Assembly: GCF_954871325.1 (NCBI RefSeq)
Contig: NC_088775.1
Location: 51,685,561 to 51,749,560 of the forward strand
Length of the DNA stretch: 64,000 nucleotides
Direction of reading: 5' to 3'
Origin: Gordionus sp. m RMFG-2023
Lineage: Eukaryota > Nematomorpha > Gordioida > Chordodea > Parachordodidae
Below the pieces are notes generated by a model. It had not been told where the DNA came from. It worked only from the letters and a program-made list of their open reading frames with translations, and did no database searches. Position numbers and translations under genes: made by a program. Of this stretch, positions 34,808 to 45,591 are shown piece after piece; position 1 is the first letter of the stretch, and each line of letters starts with the position of its first letter.

Positions 34808-34993
34808 AGGTACTATATTTACCCCAATGGATCTTCTCAGTCTTTTTATTATCCACCAATATCTGATATTGCTATTCTTCCGAAATATGATATTCTAACT
34901 GTATTTAACCATTTGACCACTAAGGGAAAAACTTATATATTAACTGGTGAAGAATCTGAAATAGCCATATACAAATTAAATTTTAGGAAATAA
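34808..34993 (+). pseudogene. Same uncharacterised transposon protein, C-terminal part
   Basis: 61-codon frame to TAA (34991-34993): YYIYPNGSSQSFYYPPISDI, AILPKYDILTVFNHLTTKGK, then TYILTGEESEIAIYKLN. It resembles the recurrent ending [FM]-x-P-x-G-[PS]-S-x-S-F-Y-[WY]-P...D-I...[VL]-P-x-x-x-I-L...G-[KR]-x-Y-x-L-[ST] that follows the WHFF region in the same protein. An in-frame stop lies just upstream. The open state of this part suggests moderate age. Confidence 0.55.
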
Positions 34994-35975
34994 TATAACT
35001 ACGCATCTATACTATAAGTAATTTAACTATGAACTAATTCAATAAATATTATCGAATAAATAAAAACTTCGAGACAAATTTTATAAAAATTATATTTTAG
35101 CTATTTTAAATCACTTGCACTATCTAGCGGAAATTTTATATTTGTGCAAAAATGATATGCAAAAATGATATAAAAAAATGTAGATAGGCTTATATTTTTA
35201 AAAATATTAGAGCAAAAGATCCTTGGGTCAGCAAAAATTCGAAAAGGACCTTTTAAATTATTAACGCCATTTAAAGATATTTTTATTTTAAGCATTTCTT
35301 CTACCTAACTTTTATTTTACCATTCTGAAAATTTTTACAAAATATCTGAAATTTGGAAAAAAAAATTTATACTAACATTTTAAAAAATTAATTATAATTT
35401 TAGCCGCATTCTAAAAAAATATATATATATTAAAAAATTAATTTATTCAAAATTTGTTAAGAATTTACTTAGGTCTATAAAATGAGCCATAATTGCATCT
35501 AATTCTAAAAAATCATTTTTTTGGAAAAATGATCAAACAGAGCCACTCTTTGAGACCCTATCTTTCCGCGGTTCCAGTATAGTTAAGGGGCTAATATTTT
35601 GGATTGACCAATTACAAAACACTTCATTAACTTATATACCAAATCTGAGTTGGACAGGTTTAAAGTGATTGATTTTATATGGGCTGACCCATCGATGAAA
35701 AATTAGTGGATCGGCACAGCCTTATAATTTTGGCACAGATCATATCGACAAAGTAATTTCCCTGGAAAATGATCCTTCTTCTGAATTCAGAAAATATTTT
35801 AATCTTGATAAAAAAAAATGATTAACACAGGACATATTATAAGATGTACCGGAAGGTTTCATAATCAAACATGACTAGTAACTCAACGAGGAAACAATTA
35901 AAGTATATATCAAACAAATTTAATATCAACGTGTAGCCCAATAAAATAAAATTTGAATCAAATCTGCATCTATAG

Positions 35976-36434
35976 CAGAGACCTTCATGGGCCTTTATCT
36001 TTTGACTAAGCCAGGCCCAGGCCAGCAGTAAAAAATATTTTTAGGCCCAAGCCTGGCCCGGTCCATATCTAATGTTAAAAAATTCCCAAGCCCGGCCCAA
36101 GCCCATGATGAGTTTCAAAAAAATTTCCCAAACCAAGCCCAAGCCCATATCCAAATTTAATTATTTTTTAATAAAAATAAAAAATATTTAAATATATTTA
36201 GGCAATCATTTTGTTGACAATACTGAAATTTATTATTATTAGAAGAAAAAAAGGCAATATTTCTTTAAATTAGTAATAATCTAAATTTAAATTAATAATT
36301 TTAGGCCAAGCCCAGCCCAAGTCCATTAAGAAAAATTTATTAATCCAGGCCCGGCCCAGGCCTGCTAAAAATATAATATTAGACCCATACCCGACTATGG
36401 GCCTGCGGGCCGACACGGCCCATGAAGGTCTCTG
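35976..36434. mobile_element. hAT family 4 (GGCCCGG repeats), short copy
   Basis: CAGAGACCTTCATGGGCC at the left and its complement at the right enclose several GGCCCAGGCC and GGCCCGGCCC blocks separated by A/T runs. 459 bp, no coding. The flanks (ATCTATAG and ATGTCGTT) do not match, so no target duplication is claimed. Related: 40764-41123 and 58249-59755. Confidence 0.7.
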
Positions 36435-36902
36435 ATGTCGTTTTTGAACTAGATTTATATGAAAGTTGATTTTCTGGCCTAGTCCAAACATGTTATATTT
36501 CTACTGACCCTAAGATATTATATTATAAATCAAAAATTACAATAAATATATTAACATTTTATTTTATCATCTAAAAAAGATTACACACCCCTTACTTCTA
36601 CCCTTTCATAAACATACTCTGCAATTAAATTGAAAAGATTGGATGATGTTAATTTTATTTATTTAATTTCAACAATTTTGTATAAAAAAAACTAATTTTA
36701 TAATCGTCAAAAATATCAGAAACGAAACATTTCATAGTAATTTTTTAATAATACCATTTTATAAGAAAGAATAATAATGATCTACAATTTTTTTTCGAAC
36801 ACAAAAAAATATATTAATATCACGTGTTCTTCTATAATAATTATAATCCAATCAACCTTATTTATTTTGGTTGATTGGCATTATGCAAAAATTAATATAA
36901 AT
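36435..36902. other. A+T-rich stretch, nothing recognised
   Basis: No element ends and no supported reading frame between the family 4 copy and the GGTCCGG hAT. Confidence 0.4.
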
Positions 36903-39490
36903 TGTGAAGGTCACGGTCCGGTCTTCGGTCCGGACCGATACCCTCGGACCGGGCCACGGTCTTTAAAAAAGATCGATCCAGACCGTGATCTTAAATAAAA
37001 AGACCGGTCCAGGACCGGTCTTTTTATTTGTTTAAAAAACATATTTTTTTTAACCTAATTTAATTTGTTTTATCATTTTATTAAATATAAGAGTATTATA
37101 TAAACAATATAAAATTAATTATGAATAATATAATAATTAATACAAATATTTAATTTAAATAAATGCTAATGTCTTTGTTTGTAGAACTTCCTTGGAAGGA
37201 ATTAGAAGAGGGACTTAATGGAGGCGGTAGATCTATTCCATTCTTTAACCAAGAGCCCATACACATCAAAGCTTGTATTGTTTTGTTTGAAAGCCTGACA
37301 AGATCTCCTGCGAAAATATTTGTTCACAGGGGACAGATGTTGCTTGAATTGCTAAAAAATTTCTAGCTGCTAAAGAGAGGACTGGAAATCTATATAATAA
37401 ACTATATTGACTATTTAAAAAATATAAAAGACCTTTCACTATTGTCTTTCCACCATACTAATATGTCATGCTTTAATGAAACAAGAGGTTCATTCAAATA
37501 GGTGTGAAGTTCTGATATATTTTCTTCAATGATTTCTGCCGATATATAATCCCCTTCTGAATTTCTTTTTTGGGATAAAATTCTTTCTAAAAACTAAATT
37601 CATTGATTTCCTCCTGGCACAAATGTTTGAAAATTAGGATTTAATAAATAAATATTAAAAATATACCTGAGAATTTGTTGTATTTTTTTTTATTTTCTAT
37701 TTTCCTTAAATATTTTGAAAATTTGGTTATATACTCAATTCTATTAAGAGTATTAGGCATGTAAACTTGTTTTAATCTCGGATCCAATAAATCCAATAAT
37801 GTTGAGACATATGATTCATAGCAAAATAATTCTTTGAGATATTTCTGCATTTTAACCAGCATGTTATTAAGAATTTCTTTTCTTGTATTGTTATTATCCT
37901 TTTTTATATTATTTAAAATTTCATTATTTATATTCTCCATATATAACATGGAAATCCCAACTGTAGGATATTTGGATCCTGATAAATCAAGTGTGGTTTT
38001 ATAGAAGGGCCTTAGAAAATCTACAGCCTCTTTAAGGTCTTCTTTTTCACACTCAGTAAAGAAAACCCCTTTAAATTGTTTGTAATTCAAAAAAAGTACT
38101 TCTTCTATAGCATCCATGTTCTAAAAATTAAATATTTTTTAAAAATAATTGGATAAAAATGCTATTCCATCTAATAGGGATATCAGAAGGGATTTTAAAT
38201 TTTGTAATACCCTTATTTTCACATATTTATACATATGCTTGATTTATTTTGGGTGATTTATTTATAGAAAAGGCTATGTCTCTACACTTTTCTAGGATAG
38301 TTGTAATATATGATAAACCTTACTGAGATATTAGGTTTAGAATATGGGCACAGCATCTAAAGCCTTTAAATTTGTGTTCCTTATAAATATTCTGTAAAAT
38401 ATCCATGCTTTTTAGGATGTTATTGGCATTATCTGTAGTACAGGCCAGTATATTCTCCTCCAATTGATATACATCAATTACTTCTTTTATAGCTAAGGAT
38501 ATTTCTTCAGAAGTATGAGGAAATGGGATATGATTTATATCAAGTAAAATATTTTATAATGTAAAAGAAGAATCAATATAATGTGCAGTAATGGCTATAA
38601 ATGAAATTTTATTTATATTGCTCCACATATCTGTGGTAAAGCTTATTAAAGAAATATTTTTATTTAAAATATCTTTTAGAGAATTTCTTAGTTTCTCAAA
38701 ATTAGCTGTATAAAAATTTTTAACTTTGTTTTTTGACCAAATTGTAGCAGTTGAGTTTAAATATTTGATTAAATTATGAAGACCTGAACTTTCAAAAGTC
38801 TTCATTGGCAGAGAGTCCATTATTACCCATTTTATAATGAGTTGGTTCATATGATCTGTTTGGAATTTATCCAATGGTATTGAAGAAAGTGATTTTGTAC
38901 TTGTGGAGGGCATATTTAAATTAAGAGTAGATTGTGTTTTTGAGATATTTTCATTTTCATTATTAGAAGTATAAATTTTATGTTTTATCAAATGTCTGCT
39001 TAAGATACCTAATTATTTTATTAAGAATAAGGTTAAATTATTTTGACAATGAATTATTCAGACAGTTTCTTAAGAAAAAATAGATATATAAATAATAACC
39101 AAAATATTTTAATAATAATACTGCTGCTTATTTTGATTAATTTATTGCTTAAAAAATTATAAACAATTATTTTGTTACTTGTTGCTGACGATATGTTAAA
39201 TTTGGTATTACAGTGAACACATATTCTATGTTTTTTATTAGGACTATAAGTAAAATGTTTCTTGGACAAACTTATGGTTTTCATATTGTAAAAAAAAAAT
39301 TAACAAAATCTAAAATAACTCCTCTAGAAAAATATCATAAAATAAAATATACCAAAATTTTTTTTAATTGAATAGTAAAGTAAACTTAAATATTAATAAA
39401 AGACCGGTCCGGACCACGGTCCTCAACAAAAATATCGGTCCGGTCCGGTCCCGGTCTAAGACCGATAGGACCGGACCGTTGACCTTCACT
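36903..39490 (-). mobile_element. hAT family 5 (GGTCCGG subterminal repeats)
   Basis: Ends TGTGAAGGTCACGGTCCGG and the complement of AGTGAAGGTCAACGGTCCGG; flanks ATATAAAT and ATATAAAA match at seven of eight positions. GGTCCGGACC-type motifs crowd both ends (36910-37015 and 39402-39478). It carries a transposase pseudogene on the minus strand spanning nearly the whole interior. 2.6 kb, close to full length. Confidence 0.85.
37160..39284 (-). pseudogene. hAT family 5 transposase pseudogene
   Basis: Minus strand, in order: 39284-39054, MKTISLSKKHFTYSPNKKHR then ICVHCNTKFNISSATS, a BED finger with C-x2-C. 38991-38554, an acidic/Ser spacer, then FTTDMWSNINKISFIAITAH (first catalytic Asp strand). 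About 38550-38120, AIKEVIDVYQLEEN, TTDNANNILKSMDIL (second Asp) and RCCAHILNLI. 38117-37641, the helical insertion region, with LLDLLDPRLKQVYMP. About 37600-37160, YISAEIIEENISELHTYL, PVLSLAARNFLAIQATSVPC and EQIFS, the dimerisation domain. Several stops and frameshifts separate these pieces. Confidence 0.8.
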
Positions 39491-40169
39491 ATATAAAACT
39501 ACGACAATCATCAAACACATCTATTTAGTAATATTATGTTATAAATTATTCCATTATTAATTTTATCAATACTTATTTCAACCTTTCACAAGAGAAATTG
39601 GTTAAATAGATAAAAAGTTAATAGGTGGAGGCATTGGCGTACGCAGCGGGGGGCGGGGGACAAATCCCCCCCCCAAAGCCAAAAATGCAGATGCCTGATA
39701 TATTTTTCAAAAATATTATTGTTTATATTAATTTATATTTGTTAATATTTATTCGTCATATTAAATATATATTTAATTACATTTATTTTCACATTTATCT
39801 ACTAAGTTATTTTATCAATTAAATTCGATTTTAAGTTTTCCGGCGTAATATTTACTTATTATTTTCAAATTTTTAGTGGCGTAATATTTATCTCCTATTT
39901 TTAAATTTCTAGTCAAATAATAATTATTTCTGAAACTTGTCCAACAAGGAAAAAGAAATTGCAAGTCCAACGAGATAGAGTCTCTCCCATCAAGCAGTAA
40001 CAGCTTAAGGAGTTAGAAGAGCCAATTATTTGCTATTACTGAAATATCACAATGGCCTGAAAGAAATATTTCCTCAGAAGCAAGAAAATTATTGGATACA
40101 ATGCTTATTCCAAATTTTTTTTCTCATTAGAATGTATTATTTAATTATACAACTATTTTAAATATTACT

Positions 40170-41267
40170 TTTCAAAAACATGACATTGACTTGATTAAGA
40201 AAATGAGAATAGCGGAGAGCATTTTATCAGAGCTCAAGGAAATTAGGGCTAATGTTGATGAAGAATTTCATATCTTATATGTTATTGCTGAGTCAAAAGC
40301 AGAGCTATATGTGTTTAATATTTGTATCCTTCGACTTGCAGCAAGGCAAGCTCATCGTTAAAACATTAATATAGGATGAGTAGAAGATTATTATAAAACA
40401 AATGTCTCCTCTCTTAGATACAATTATAACCCAAATAAATGAATTATTTTAATTCATCATGCAGCACTTATCTGCAGATAATACTTCCATAAAAGCCTTA
40501 CCAACCTTTTTCAGATGGTGATAGAAAAAATATAATTTTGTTAGATTTTTATCATGAAGATGTTAAGTATCTTATGATGCCTTATTAGCTGAATAACTAT
40601 ATTTATAAAATTAACTATGGTTGATATAGTCCCAAAAATGCTATGGATGCTCTGCATTATTTCAAACACATTTTAGATTAAATTCCCAATGTATTAAAAG
40701 GGTTTATAAACTCTTCCCATTGGTAAACTAATGAGAGAACATTCTCTTTTTTAAGAAGAATAACAGAGGCCTGGAGAAGTACCATTTGCAGGGCACGGCC
40801 CGGATTTTTTTTAAAGATTTTTTACGGCCTGGCCTAGGTTTTTCTTAAAAAAATTTCAGGCCCGGCCTGACTTTTTTTAAAAAAATATTTAGGCCCGACT
40901 CGGCTTTTTTTAAAAAAATTTTAGGCCCGGCCCGGATTTTTTTAAAATAAATTATATTTATTTTTGATTTTTATAACTAATAATAACGATTTCAAATATA
41001 GGCTGTTTTAAAAAATACAGCCCGGATTGGGTGTTTTTTTAAAAAAATTTCGGGCCCGGCCCGGGTATATTTAAAACAAATTAAAATAATGTCCGGCCTG
41101 GGGGCCGGGCCTGCAGGTCTCTGAAAAACATACCAAGAAGTACAAAATCTGAAAGTAGATTGAAAGATTTGGATCTTTTGAATATTCATAGGCATTTGAC
41201 GACAAGCAAGGATGAGATAATTGAAAAATTAGCTCACTCACAACGAAGATTGGATTTTACATTGTAA
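40170..41267 (+). pseudogene. ZMYM/TTF-type hAT transposase, C-terminal half
   Basis: ESILSELKEIRANVDEEFHI, YVIAESKAELYVFNICILRL and AARQAHR are the helical region before the dimerisation domain of zinc-finger MYM type 1-like transposases. Near 40725, the residues N-E-R-T-F-S-F-L-R-R-I are the start of the dimerisation motif. Here a family 4 element is inserted; after it NIPRSTKSESRLKDLDLLNI and HRHLTTSKDEIIEKLAHS complete the domain, ending RRLDFTL at 41265-41267. Several stops lie in the middle part, and the N-terminal DUF4371 half is deleted. Confidence 0.65.
40764..41123. mobile_element. hAT family 4 (GGCCCGG), 360-bp copy
   Basis: Left end CAGAGGCCTGGAGAAGTACC then ATTTGCAGGGCACGGCCCGG; right end GGGCCTGCAGGTCTCTG. 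Both ends match the ends of 58249-59755. Inside are five or more GGCCCGGCCY blocks spaced by A/T runs of about 25-30 bp. The 8-bp flanks are poorly conserved. It interrupts the dimerisation domain of the host hAT. Confidence 0.75.
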
Positions 41268-41697
41268 ATGTATAACATACAAAATGCAATTATTTCTAAG
41301 AAACTTTTTGTGTAAAGGCTCAAAAAATTCAAATTTCTATTTTGGGTCATTTAAGTGATTCTATACATATAATTTTTTTATAATTCACATTAATTTAAAT
41401 TGTGTATTAGAATATTAGTCCTAATAAATTTATGCTTGATATTTTTAAAAAACAATAATATTTCTTTAAAAATTTTATTATCCCCCCCCCAAACCAAATT
41501 CGTGCGTACGCGCCTGGGTGGAGGCCTACCCAGTCAGCAAACATGGTGATTTATCCCCAATTTATTCTAAATATTACTATTATAATTTTAGACTGCTCCA
41601 AAAACGCCATTTACTATAGATGATTTTTTTGAAATAAATAATAATATTAGACACATTTTTTTAAATCTTAGATACTTAAATGAATCATTGCACTCAA

Positions 41698-42000
41698 GTA
41701 GTGTTGACAAATAGATTTCCTATGACTTGAAAATCGAGTCGTAGTCGTAAAAACGGCTCCGACTCAAGCCGATCAAGGAGTAGTATGAGTTAACTAGATC
41801 AGTCAGCTAACTTAGTGGGTTCACTTAATCAGCTGGCTTAGTCGGTTCGCTTAGTTAGTTAACTTAGTCGACTAGCTGAGCCGGCTCAATTTTTTTAAAT
41901 TTATTTATAAGTAAATTATAATATTTGATATTTATTTTTTTACATGTATTGTAAAACGGCTCCATTTAAGTCGATTTTTATAAACGGCTAACTCAATGTC
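41698..42000. mobile_element. MITE of the GAGCCG type, diverged, with internal repeats
   Basis: TAGTGTTGACAAATAG at the left; GGCTCCATTTAAGTCG then ACGGCTAACTCA at the right match the arms of 23894-24111. The inside has a run of imperfect GCTNACTTAGTCGGTT-type units (41785-41890). No target duplication found. Confidence 0.45.
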
Positions 42001-42889
42001 TGGTAAATGATCCAAATGGAATCGATAAGAAATATAAAAATAAATAGTATGAGTAATAAAGTGGAGAGAGATTGAAGGAGCTTACCACCAGAAAAGGTGA
42101 AATCTAAAAGGAAAAAAATAAATAAAGAGAATGTCAAAAAAATAAATAGTATAAAAATAAAATAAGGCATATACATAATGAATGAAAAGGAATAATGTTA
42201 AGCGAAAAAATGATTTTATTTTTTAATGACAATCGTGCCTCTGCAGGTCTGATATATAAATATATATATTAAAAAGTTATGATTATAGATTCTTATATAT
42301 AATTTTATTTTGATATATAAAATCGCCTCTGGGTCTAAGCGAGATGCCTAAGTGTTAGAAAATAGTTGATGTTGAAATTAAATTCTTATTAAAGATTTGC
42401 GTTTACGTTTTAAGTTGATAATATTTAGTAAAATATTAGGTTGTTGATTAATCAAAATCTTCATAAAGAGAAACGGCTTTCATCATTAGAAAATTCATGT
42501 TGGAATCGTGCTCAATTAGAGATATGATTTTTATTTCGGATCATTAATAAGATTTGATGTCAATTATGCAATATTATTCTAATAATAGAAGAAATAAAAT
42601 AGAGAATCAATTACTATAGAGCTAGTAGATAAAAGATCCAAGCAGAATGAAGAAATATTGTCTTTTTTTGAATTGTTGATATGGATACGAAATACCTGTG
42701 AAGAGGAAAAGAAAAATTGTGTGATATTTATTTAAAATAAGAATAGTTACAAGAGTGTAAAAATTAAAAAAAAATCAGAGAATTATAGGGTTTTAAAAAA
42801 GAAGAATGGGTGGCCAAAACGGGATAAATAATTGTTAAATGTTTGTCAAGAACAGGTGTGAGGAAATTAAATAAAGTTGTTGTTTAATA
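42001..42889. other. No gene recognised
   Basis: GTGCCTCTGCAGGTCTGATA at 42236-42255 looks like a solo family 4 end. The rest (42260-42889) is A+T-rich with slightly more balanced patches, but no frame, repeat or end could be named. Confidence 0.35.
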
Positions 42890-43240
42890 AGTTGTGTTAG
42901 AATTATGAGAATCATAATTCGTGTGTTTGAAAATCGATAATAGACGTAATTGATTTGTTTTTTAACAAATTGTGTTAGAATTATGAAAATCTTAATTTTG
43001 TGTGTTTGAAAATTGATGATAGACATAATTGATTTGATTTTTACAAGTCGTGTTAGAATTATGAGAATCATAATTTTGTGTTTAAATATTGATAGACATA
43101 ATTGATGTCGTGTTAGTTATGAGAATCAAAATTTTTTGTTTCCAAATTGATGATAGACATAATTGATTATGCTATAATTATGAGAACCATAATTTTGGGA
43201 GAGAATTGATGATAAACATAATTGAGTTGTTTTTTAACCA
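42890..43240. repeat. Minisatellite, units of about 60-79 bp
   Basis: Units start at GAATTATGAGAATCATAATT near 42900, 42978, 43057, 43115 and 43176, each followed by GTGTTTGAAAATTGATGATA and AGACATAATTGA. GAATCATAATTC-like inverted repeats sit inside the unit. The apparent 78-codon minus-strand frame here is only the translation of the repeat. Confidence 0.7.
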
Positions 43241-43399
43241 CGAGTGCGAGACTTGTGAGAAAATAAGTCAGTTGTTTTTCAAAAACGAGAGTGAACGAAA
43301 AAGAAGAACATAAAATATATTTATTACAGTTGTTTTTGAACAATGGGTGTGAACCACATATATGAAAAAAGAAATAGATATTTAACAACACCCAAAAAA

Positions 43400-43505
43400 A
43401 TCCCTTCCTAATTTATTTTTAACGGAATTACGAAAACACTTGGAATTTTTCAATTTTTTTTCGATATTTTCCATTAGGGCTATAAAATGATATATTATTT
43501 GTAAC
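43400..43505. repeat. Solo arm fragment of the 7.6-10.4 kb TIR element
   Basis: GGGCTATAAAATGATATATT and the preceding AAACACTTGGAATTTTTCAA match 10140-10215, with the same CCCTTCCTAATTT-like lead-in (10097-10110). Confidence 0.55.
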
Positions 43506-44042
43506 CAGGGATGCTTCGGCTCGGTTTAAGGTAAAAAAAATAGGTAAGTTTGGTTCGGATTCGGTTCAGGGAAATATTTTTGAACCCGGGTTTAGTTCGG
43601 GTTTAAGATTTTTGAATTGATATAAAAAAATTCTATATTTAAATCAATTAAAAAACTAGAAGAAATTTGGTATAAAAAAAATTTTTTTTATTTTATTTAT
43701 AAGCAAAATATAGTTAAAAATACAAAGCAGTCATGTATCAATTTTAAAATTTTTATTTAGACATATTTCTTTAATTTAACATTATCCAATATAAAAATTT
43801 TTACTTTGACTTGTTCACTTTTATTTTCCTCTAATTAATAATTAAGAATAAGTTAAAAATTAAAAATAAATAGCGTAAATGAATTTAATTGTTTAAAATT
43901 TATTAACACTTTAATAGGATAGGAATCTTTGAGAATAAATTTAAAAAATTTTAAACTGGCGTAAATGAATTAAGTTGTTTAAAAATTATTAACACTTCAC
44001 TTAATTGGAAATTTGAAAATATTATAAAATCTCAATTAAAAT
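43506..44042. mobile_element. hAT end fragment (CAGGGATGCTTCGGCTCGG)
   Basis: CAGGGATGCTTCGGCTCGGT followed by GGTTCGGATTCGGTTCAGGG and CGGGTTTAGTTCGGG is a hAT-like end with TTCGG-type subterminal repeats. The interior sequence ACTTTGACTTGTTCACTT recurs at 17955. No right end found. Confidence 0.4.
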
Positions 44043-44599
44043 TAGGGATATACCGATATTTTTTATAGGATCGGATCGGGCCGATATTTCATCCATTTTA
44101 AAATATCTGTTATAGGCCAATATTAAAAAAAATTTAACAAGCCCAAAATTTTGAGGAAAAAATCTTTGAAGATTAAATTTTACGAAAATTTTTTGGCTAA
44201 AATAAATTTGAGCTAAATTTTTTGTAAAAAAATCTTCTATGATTTTGAGAAAATTTTTTTTAATTTTATAATATACTAAAATCTTTAGTAAGAAAATCTT
44301 TATTATAATAAAACATTTTTGATCCTAAAATATTTTGTACAAATATTTTGTGATTTTTTAAAAATAAAATTTTTGAGATATATGTTTTTATTTTATTTTT
44401 TGATCTTAGAAAAATATTATTTTTCATAAGTTGTAAATGTGAGAATTTAACGATTACATATTTTTTAATATTTGGTGTTTTATTTAATGTAAAGTATAAA
44501 AGTGACATACTCGTCTCAGAACCTTTAAAAATAATTTTTATTAAAATAAGCTAGTTGAGTATGTTTCAAGATGGTTTCAGTGATTGTAAAGGATATAAA

Positions 44600-45470
44600 G
44601 GTGACAATTGTCATAATTGTTAATTATCAACATTATTAAATTTTTTTAAAGCAAATAAATAAAAATATGTTTTGTAAACATGTTAAATTAAAATTTCAGT
44701 GAAGATGTTACCATAGAAAAGTGACAATTGTCATAATCAATAATTATCAACATTTTTAAATTTTTTTAAAGCAAATAAGTAAAAATATGTTTTTTGTAAA
44801 CATGTTAAATTAAAATTTCAGTGAAGATGTACCGTAGAAAAGTGACAATTGTTATAATCGTTAATTATCAACATTTTTTAATTTTTTTAAAGCAAATAAG
44901 TAAAAATATGTTTTGTAAACATTTTAAATTAAAATTTCAGTGAAGATATAAAAAGAGAAGTGACAATAGTCATAATCGTTAATTATCAACATTTTTAAAT
45001 TTTTTTAAGCAAATAAGTAAAAAATATGTTTTATAAACAAGTTAAATTAAAATTTCAGTGAAGATGTATGATAGAAAAGTGACAATTGTCATAATCATTA
45101 TTTTTGAACTTTTTGAGTTTTTTAAAAGTAAATAGGTAAAAATATGTTTTATAAACCTATTAAATTAAAATGAAGATGTATCATAGAAAAGTGACAATTG
45201 TCATAATCATTATTTTTGAACTTTTTTGAGTTTTTTAAAGTAAACAGATAAAAATATGTTTTGTAATTGTAAATATTTAAATTTCATGAAATATGTATCA
45301 TAGAAAAGTTACAATTGTCATAATCATTATTTTTGAATTTTTTTAAAGCTAATAGGTAAAATTATATATTGTAAACATTTTAAATTTCAGTGAAGATATA
45401 CCATAGAAAAGTGACTATTGTTATTTTTAAGCATTTTCTAATTTTTTTGTAGTAATGAGCTTACTACCTA
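44600..45470 (+). repeat. Left array of about 117-bp units with GACAATTGTC
   Basis: Eight units, each with GTGACAATTGTCATAATCRT, AATTTTTTTAAAGCAAATA, AAAAATATGTTTTGTAAACA and ATTTCAGTGAAGATGTACC. Starts near 44600, 44720, 44841, 44960, 45078, 45191, 45307 and 45410. Confidence 0.9.
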
Positions 45471-45591
45471 TAAAGGTGACAATTGTCTTATAACTCATTT
45501 TATATATTTTTAAATTAAACATAAGTAAAAATGTTCTGATATAATTTAAAACTAGACAATTATCAAATTCTCAACTCCCTTTTGAAATTAT

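Larger units (their letters stand above)
33062..35655. mobile_element. DNA transposon with TIRs of about 0.5 kb and an unknown gene family
   Basis: Inverted arms begin at TTGGTATA (33068; complement TATACCAAA near 35640). They share CTCTACTAGAACCGG with the complement of CCGCGGTTCCAGTATAG, and TATAGGGTCTCTG with CAGAGCCACTCTTTGAGACC. Arm identity continues for several hundred bases (33080-33480 against 35080-35630). The interior has remnants of a protein seen in transposons of several invertebrates (34380-34993). No target duplication was pinned down. Confidence 0.65.
32388..35723. mobile_element. hAT family 2, copy c
   Basis: Left end AAGGGTTGTGCCGAT, right end the complement of AAGGCTGTGCCGATCC, flanked by perfect ATAATTTT (32380-32387 and 35724-35731). 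GGATCGGCACCGATA lies near the left end, with more ATCGG motifs at 33000-33050. It holds a MITE (32666-32846) and a TIR element (33062-35655); little of its own interior is left. Confidence 0.9.
32352..35821 (+). pseudogene. hAT-type N-terminal frame split by an insertion
   Basis: ATG at 32352 gives MPAIETYFEDNF up to the insertion point. After the right target duplication the frame resumes at 35732 with GTDHIDKVISLENDPSSEFR, then KYFNLDKKK and a stop at 35819-35821. The insertion carries an exact 8-bp duplication (ATAATTTT, which covers the D-N-F codons), so before the insertion this was one 41-codon frame. Its composition (acidic, Ser/Asn-rich) resembles the spacer after the first exon in hAT family 1. 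Function beyond that is unknown. Confidence 0.5.
32099..35975 (+). mobile_element. hAT fragment with CAGTGTTGTTAAAG end, split by a 3.3-kb hAT
   Basis: Left end CAGTGTTGTTAAAGTAGCGC followed by TAGCG-type repeats (32100-32195). Its reading frame (32352-32387, resumed at 35732-35821) is interrupted by the element 32388-35723. No matching right TIR was found, so the right limit is arbitrary. Confidence 0.5.
39633..41517 (+). mobile_element. hAT of the ZMYM1/DUF4371 kind
   Basis: Left end ATTGGCGTACGCAGCGGGGG; right end is the complement of CCAGGCGCGTACGCACG. Flanked by perfect GTGGAGGC (39625-39632 and 41518-41525). G-runs lie just inside the left end and C-runs inside the right (41482-41491). 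It carries a decayed transposase (40170-41267) and a family 4 hAT insertion (40764-41123). Confidence 0.9.

Noticed and set aside
42835-43071. 78-codon minus-strand frame with Ile/Leu repeats
   Set aside because: It is the complement of the minisatellite at 42890-43240.
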